Of a stretch of 54,131 nucleotides of DNA, positions 50,517 through 54,131 are shown in pieces; the first letter of the stretch is position 1; each line of letters starts with the position of its first letter. The notes under the pieces are model-generated. The model searched no databases. It was not told the origin of the DNA and worked only from the letters and a program-made list of their open reading frames with translations. Source of the stretch: a bacterium 210917-SL.2.15 (GTDB taxonomy: Bacteria; Bacillota; Clostridia; Oscillospirales; Oscillospiraceae). The DNA is taken from assembly GCA_020555605.1 (NCBI GenBank), contig JAJCJC010000019.1, forward strand, positions 1 through 54,131, read 5' to 3'. Made by a program: the position numbers and the translations under genes.

Positions 50517-50554
50517 AAAGGAGGAGCAACAGAATGAGTGCGTTCTGACTTTTG

Positions 50555-50592
50555 AAAAAAGTCGGAGCAAACGATATGACGTTTGCTCCGAC
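50555..50592 (-). terminator. tRNA-Leu terminator
   Basis: Minus strand: perfect 13-bp stem GTCGGAGCAAACG / CGTTTGCTCCGAC with 6-base loop followed by six T, directly after the tRNA CCA end. Confidence 0.93.
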
Positions 50593-50593
50593 G

Positions 50594-50678
50594 TGGTACG
50601 GGTAGTGAGGGTCGAACTCACACGCCTTGCGGCACAGGAACCTAAATCCTGCACGTCTGCCAATTCCGCCATACCCGC
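50594..50678 (-). tRNA. tRNA-Leu, anticodon UAG
   Basis: Minus strand: acceptor GCGGGTA / TACCCGT, D-arm GGCGGAATTGGCAGAC, anticodon arm CAGGA-TTTAGGT-TCCTG with anticodon TAG, long variable arm typical of Leu, T-arm GTGAG-TTCGACC-CTCAC, discriminator A and encoded CCA (50596-50594). 85 bases including CCA. Own promoter and terminator. Confidence 0.97.
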
Positions 50679-50691
50679 ATAGAACATGCTT

Positions 50692-50720
50692 ATTATATCA
50701 CAAGTTTTTTCCCGGCGCAA
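50692..50720 (-). promoter_or_regulatory. tRNA-Leu promoter
   Basis: Minus strand: TTGCGC (50720-50715), 17-base spacer, TATAAT (50697-50692), 14 bases before the mature tRNA 5' end. Confidence 0.85.
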
Positions 50721-50733
50721 GAGAGAAAGGAAC

Positions 50734-50758
50734 AGCGCCCCGCCGTAGGCGGAGCGCT
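50734..50758 (-). terminator. Terminator of the ychF-cupin-SLH/MBL operon
   Basis: AGCGCTCCGCC / GGCGGGGCGCT stem (one G-U) with 3-base loop, 9 bases after the stop codon at 50767. The T-run is short (GTTCC), so efficiency is uncertain. The tRNA-Leu promoter follows. Confidence 0.65.
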
Positions 50759-50766
50759 GTGTTTGC

Positions 50767-52392
50767 TCAGGGACTGCATTTGCTGCAGGGCGTATAGCCC
50801 GCAGTCACTGCATCGGAGCGGTTGGCAAAATAAACCCGGTTTTTCTCCAGCGGCAGGCTGGCGCAACTGGGGCGGTGGAACACATGGGAATTTTGGTTGC
50901 CGATATAGCTGCTGCCCTGGTGTTCTGTGGGGTTGGTCTGAACGGTGGGGTTTTTCGCCGGGGCAAACCGTACGGTCTTTCCGTCGCTGGTGCACACAAT
51001 CGTACCCTGCAGATCCGTGCGGTACAGCGTCACGTCTGCATCGCGCAGGCGGGATAGGGCCGCATCGTGGGGATGGCCGTAGGAATTGCCCGTACCGCAG
51101 GAAATAACGCCGTATTGCGGCGCAACGGCGCGCAAAAACGGATAGGAAGTTGAGGTTTCACTGCCGTGATGGCCTACTTTCAAAACGGTGCTCTTCAAAG
51201 GATATCCTGCTTCCAGGATATCTGCTTCTTCGTCCCGCTCTGCATCGCCGGTAAACAAAAACGACGTATCGCCGTAGGTGATGCGCAGCACCAGAGACAT
51301 ATTGTTGGGATCATCGCTCTGGCGGACCGGGCCGAGAAATTGGAACCGGGCGCTGCCAATGGAATAGGTGCTGCCGTACTGGGGCACCGTCAGGCGTTTG
51401 CCCTGCTGGTTCAGGTACTTGACGACGTTTTGAAAGAATTTGGCGTCGTCCTGTGCTACAGAACAAAAAGCCGTACCCACCTTGGCGTACTGCAGCGCGC
51501 CGGCCAGGCCGCCCATGTGGTCCTCGTGAGCATGGGTGCCTACTATGTATTTAAGATCGGAGACGTTTTGCTGTTTGAGATAAGCGTAGATCAAATCGGA
51601 GTCGGCGACGTTTCCGCCATCGATCAGCATAGCCTCGCCGTCGCACAGCACCAGTGCGGCATCCGCTTGGCCCACGTCAATGAAATGAATTGCAAAGCCC
51701 TTCGCCGCCCCGGTGTTCCCACCGGAACCCATGGCTGCAAAGCAAGCGCGCAGGCGGGACAGGACGGCGCAGCTTTCCGCGCGGGTCAGGGGTTTATTGC
51801 CGTTGAAATATCCTCCGGCCTGTCCGGTCAGGATCCCGAGGCTGTACATCCGGCACACAGCATCCTTATACTGGCTGGGCAGCGCAGTGTAGTCCGGCAT
51901 GACTGCGGTGGAAACGCCGGAGGTGTCAAAGTGATACCCTGGGGCATTGGCGAGCACGTTGTTGGCCAGTACGGCCATTTCGTACCGGGTGATCGCAGTG
52001 TCCAGACTCTTTTGGCTGTTTTGAATACCGGACAGAGTGATGGTGTTTTTGGTGCCGCCGCCGAAAAGATGAAAATGTTCCGCGGCAATATAGTAGGGCG
52101 TAGCCCAATAGCTGCCAGAAGAAGCAGGAGTCGCATGCTCGGCGGTTTCCTGTTCCAGCAGCCGCACAACCATAGCCAGGAATTGTGCCCGGGAGAGCTG
52201 TCCGCCGGGGTCAAAAGAGCCGTTTCCGACGCCGTTGACCAGCCCGGCTTCCTGCATTTCGCTGATAGCGCCGTAGGCCCAGTGGGTACTTGGGACATCC
52301 CGGAAGGATGCGGCCGAAGCTGGAGCCAGCAGTGCCAGGGCGGCAGCCAAGGATACAATGAGGCACAGCGCCCGACGAATCGAAGTTCTCAT
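50767..52392 (-). CDS. Secreted SLH-domain metallo-beta-lactamase-fold hydrolase (ComEC C-terminal-like)
   Basis: 541 residues, ATG 52392 overlapping the cupin stop. Signal peptide (RRALCLIVSLAAALALLAPA, cleavage after ASA), then SLH repeats: FRDVPSTHWAYGAISEM, a middle one near ITRYEMAVLANNV, and MYSLGILTGQAGGYFNGN with LTRAESCAVLSRL. From about residue 230 a metallo-beta-lactamase domain: IHFIDVGQADAALV, THAHEDHMGGL (metal ligands, near residue 287), FLFTGDAERDEEA, VLKVGHHGSETS. The last 45 residues (YIGNQNSHVFHRPSCASLP, TPCSKC) resemble an Ada-type metal-binding fragment. Cell-surface nuclease or phosphodiesterase role is inferred. Confidence 0.9.
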   Translation of the reverse strand: MRTSIRRALCLIVSLAAALALLAPASAASFRDVPSTHWAYGAISEMQEAGLVNGVGNGSFDPGGQLSRAQFLAMVVRLLEQETAEHATPASSGSYWATPYYIAAEHFHLFGGGTKNTITLSGIQNSQKSLDTAITRYEMAVLANNVLANAPGYHFDTSGVSTAVMPDYTALPSQYKDAVCRMYSLGILTGQAGGYFNGNKPLTRAESCAVLSRLRACFAAMGSGGNTGAAKGFAIHFIDVGQADAALVLCDGEAMLIDGGNVADSDLIYAYLKQQNVSDLKYIVGTHAHEDHMGGLAGALQYAKVGTAFCSVAQDDAKFFQNVVKYLNQQGKRLTVPQYGSTYSIGSARFQFLGPVRQSDDPNNMSLVLRITYGDTSFLFTGDAERDEEADILEAGYPLKSTVLKVGHHGSETSTSYPFLRAVAPQYGVISCGTGNSYGHPHDAALSRLRDADVTLYRTDLQGTIVCTSDGKTVRFAPAKNPTVQTNPTEHQGSSYIGNQNSHVFHRPSCASLPLEKNRVYFANRSDAVTAGYTPCSKCSP

Positions 52393-52724
52393 AGGCGGTG
52401 CTCCGGCACCACGGCGAAGAATACCAGATCTTCGCTGCCGCAGTTGATCAGACTGTGGCGGTGCCCCATGGGACAGTAGTGGCAGCTGCCGGGACCAAGC
52501 AGTTCTTCCGTATCATCGCAGAGCACCTTTCCGGTGCCGGAGAGGATCCAGATGATCTCGCTGCTGGTTTCATGGACATGAGCGCCGATGGATGCGCCGG
52601 GCGGCAGCAGGCCGCGCATGATTTTGTTGGATTCATCGATATACATCCGGGTGTGGGTCTGGCCTGTGCCGCCCCGGAAACTGGGGATCACGGTTTCGGG
52701 AATGCTGTCAAAGGAAAGAAGCAT
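52389..52724 (-). CDS. Cupin-domain protein
   Basis: 111 residues from ATG 52724 (TAAGGAGG five bases upstream, overlapping the ychF stop). Cupin motif 1 PPGASIGAHVHETSSEIIWIL gives three metal-type ligands, and motif 2 GPGSCHYCPMGHRHSLIN. Single-domain cupins bind a metal and small ligands or act as isomerases; the substrate is unknown. Lies between ychF and the SLH/MBL gene in one operon. Confidence 0.85.
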   Translation of the reverse strand: MLLSFDSIPETVIPSFRGGTGQTHTRMYIDESNKIMRGLLPPGASIGAHVHETSSEIIWILSGTGKVLCDDTEELLGPGSCHYCPMGHRHSLINCGSEDLVFFAVVPEHRL

Positions 52725-52734
52725 AGCGGCCTCC

Positions 52735-53865
52735 TTACACATTGAACAGGAACTCGATGATATCGCCGTCCTGCACTACATATTCCTTACCTTCGGAGCG
52801 GTAGAGGCCCCGGGCCTTGACTTCGCTCATTTTTCCGCCGCACTCCATCAGGGTGTCGAAATTGCACACCTCCGCGCGAATAAAGCCGCGCTCAAAGTCG
52901 GAGTGGATCTTGCCCGCGGCCTGAGGGGCTTTGGTTCCCTTTTTGATGGTCCAGGCGCGGCATTCCTTCTTGCCGTCGGTCAGGAAGGAGATCAGGCCCA
53001 GCAGGGAGTAGCTGGCGGCGATCAGCTGGTCAAGACCGCTGGATTCGATGCCCATTTCGGACAGGAATTCCGCTTTTTCCTCCGGGGTATACTCGGCGAT
53101 GTCCTCCTCGGTCTTGGCGCAGATGGGAATGGCTTCGGCGCCCTCGACTTCGGCCCGGGCCTTGACCAGAGGGAAATAGCGGTTGTTCTCAATGCCGTTC
53201 ATCAGGTCGTCTTCGCCCATGTTGCAGGCGTATATGATAGGTTTGGCGGAAAGCAGGCCGATCTCCCGCACCGCCAGCATTTGTGCCTCGTCGTCAGCGT
53301 CAAAGGCGAAGGTGCGGGCGCTTTTGCCCTCGCCCAGCCAGGCGGCAAGGGGTTCCAGCCAGGCGAGTTCGGCCTTGGCGTCCTTATTGCCGGTTTTGGC
53401 CGCTTTGCTCTGGCGGGCGATGCGGTTTTGCACCACTTCCAGATCGGAGAGGATCAGCTCCATATCAATGGCATCAATATCGCCTTCCGGATCTACGCCC
53501 ACGGGCACGTTCACATCGTCCACTACATGGACAATGTTCTCATCGTCAAAGCAGCGCACCACATGGACGATAGCGTCGCATTCCCGGATATGGCCCAGAA
53601 ATTTATTGCCCAGGCCCGCACCGCCGGCTGCGCCGCGCACCAGACCCGCGATATCCACAAATTCGATTACCGCGTTGGTTTTTTTATCCGGTTCCCAGAT
53701 GCGGCACAGTTCATCAAGCCGTTTGTCGGGCACCGGAACGATACCGGTGTTCGGCTCAATGGTGCAGAAAGGGTAGTTGGCCGCCTGGGCGTTTTTGGTA
53801 TTGGTGATGGCGTTGAACAGGGTGGACTTTCCCACGTTGGGAAGTCCCACGATACCTAATTTCAT
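52735..53865 (-). CDS. ychF: Redox-regulated ATPase YchF (OLA1 family)
   Basis: 376 residues from ATG 53865 (GAGGAG upstream; TTG 53874 possible). It begins MKLGIVGLPNVGKSTLFNAI (P-loop), ANYPFCTIEPNTG, DIAGLVRGAAGGAGLGNKFL (G3) and an NMGEDD motif, the altered G4 that makes YchF prefer ATP. The C-terminal TGS-like domain ends GDIIEFLFNV. Associates with ribosomes and stress responses. First gene of the minus-strand operon. Confidence 0.97.
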   Translation of the reverse strand: MKLGIVGLPNVGKSTLFNAITNTKNAQAANYPFCTIEPNTGIVPVPDKRLDELCRIWEPDKKTNAVIEFVDIAGLVRGAAGGAGLGNKFLGHIRECDAIVHVVRCFDDENIVHVVDDVNVPVGVDPEGDIDAIDMELILSDLEVVQNRIARQSKAAKTGNKDAKAELAWLEPLAAWLGEGKSARTFAFDADDEAQMLAVREIGLLSAKPIIYACNMGEDDLMNGIENNRYFPLVKARAEVEGAEAIPICAKTEEDIAEYTPEEKAEFLSEMGIESSGLDQLIAASYSLLGLISFLTDGKKECRAWTIKKGTKAPQAAGKIHSDFERGFIRAEVCNFDTLMECGGKMSEVKARGLYRSEGKEYVVQDGDIIEFLFNV

Positions 53866-53909
53866 ATCGATCAAAACTCCTCGGATATCAATTCAGATTT
53901 TACTGAAAA

Positions 53910-53938
53910 ATTGTACCATTTTCTGTGCTTTTGTGCAA
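53910..53938 (-). promoter_or_regulatory. ychF promoter
   Basis: Minus strand: TTGCAC (53938-53933), 17-base spacer, TACAAT (53915-53910). Confidence 0.8.
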
Positions 53939-53968
53939 GGGGTGGATACTGACTGGCCGGACATGAAA

Positions 53969-54012
53969 AAGCCGCAGGGAACCCAATGTGGTTTCCTGCG
54001 GCCTGTTTTGTT
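53969..54012 (+). terminator. Hairpin between ychF and the right edge
   Basis: GCCGCAGG-AACC / GGTT-CCTGCGGC with CAATGT loop, one G-U, followed by CTGTTTTGTT on plus and A/T on minus. Probably ends a transcript that reads leftwards from beyond the window or a lost plus-strand gene. Confidence 0.6.
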
Positions 54013-54032
54013 AGCTTAAGCGGAAAGACAAC

Positions 54033-54049
54033 CCCCGGCTAAGCCGGGG
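54033..54049. repeat. Perfect palindrome CCCCGGCTAAGCCGGGG at the right edge
   Basis: Eight-base arms around a single A. This type of CCCCGGC-TA-GCCGGGG hairpin is usual at IS200/IS605-family ends, where TnpA binds single-stranded hairpins. It is followed by A/T-rich sequence, an imperfect dyad TTGCGGTCGG / CCAACTGCAA (54096-54115) and AACCAGGA at the last bases, which could be the start of a Shine-Dalgarno. The transposase itself is not visible. Confidence 0.5.
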
Positions 54050-54131
54050 AGTATAAAGAAATTATATAGTGAAAAAGACCTTCTGGTAGAATAAAGTTGC
54101 GGTCGGCCAACTGCAACAAAAAGAACCAGGA

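Overview
The window looks like chromosomal DNA of a gut-type Clostridia bacterium, most likely Oscillospiraceae (old Ruminococcaceae/cluster IV). The reasons are the G+C-rich coding style with Gram-positive Shine-Dalgarno sites, the form of RpoB, RpoC and S12, a CwlO/EnvC-like hydrolase beside ftsEX, an NfnAB pair, the acetylase branch of diaminopimelate synthesis, and a Tn1549-type integrative element. This is inferred from protein resemblance recalled by eye; no database search was run.

Layout. (1) 1-~3090, minus strand: one end of an integrative conjugative element with a Cys-rich small protein, RepA-type initiator, PcfB/DUF3801 protein and a VirD4-type coupling protein. The VirD4 frame runs without a stop into what looks like the start of a serine recombinase at the left edge. 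The element appears to have cut a collagen-like gene (3025-3270). (2) 3586-16345, plus strand: rpoB-rpoC, an L7Ae-family protein, rpsL, rpsG, fusA and tuf, with promoters before rpoB and the L7Ae gene and terminators after rpoC and tuf. (3) 16.4-18.3 kb: a frameshifted pseudogene, a DUF4830 lipoprotein-like protein, and an RsuA-type pseudouridine synthase. (4) 18.3-22.7 kb: a PucR/CdaR-type regulator, ftsE, ftsX, an unlisted 46-residue membrane protein and an M23 coiled-coil hydrolase, a likely division hydrolase-control unit. (5) 22.7-33.7 kb: an unrecognised protein, greA-lysS, then SpoU methylase-dprA-topA-trmFO-plsX-acpP-rnc. (6) 33.8-39.8 kb: uppP, ftsK/spoIIIE, an orphan extracytoplasmic-type domain, and three in-frame ORFs separated by stop codons, one with a topoisomerase-like zinc finger. 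(7) 39.8-45.8 kb: dapH and dapB (minus), an M20 deacetylase (plus) and a PatA-like aminotransferase (minus), which together cover most of the N-acetyl route to meso-diaminopimelate. Interspersed are a membrane protein, a small lipoprotein and a wrecked ferredoxin-nitroreductase gene. (8) 46.3-49.3 kb: a small membrane protein and nfnA-nfnB. (9) 49.4-50.4 kb: a holin/endolysin-like pair preceded by a 31-codon ORF. (10) 50.4-54.1 kb, minus: tRNA-Leu(UAG) and the operon ychF-cupin-SLH/metallo-beta-lactamase protein, then a palindrome at the right edge resembling an IS200/IS605 end.

Most of the window is ordinary housekeeping DNA. The most interesting points are the VirD4/recombinase junction with a 22-bp dyad, the tandem terminators just inside the element border, the tiny membrane protein between FtsX and its hydrolase, the 14-bp dyad enclosing the patA promoter, the in-frame stop series at 38764-39753, and the stand-alone lysis-like cassette. 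I did not find a clear new multi-gene defence or metabolic system.
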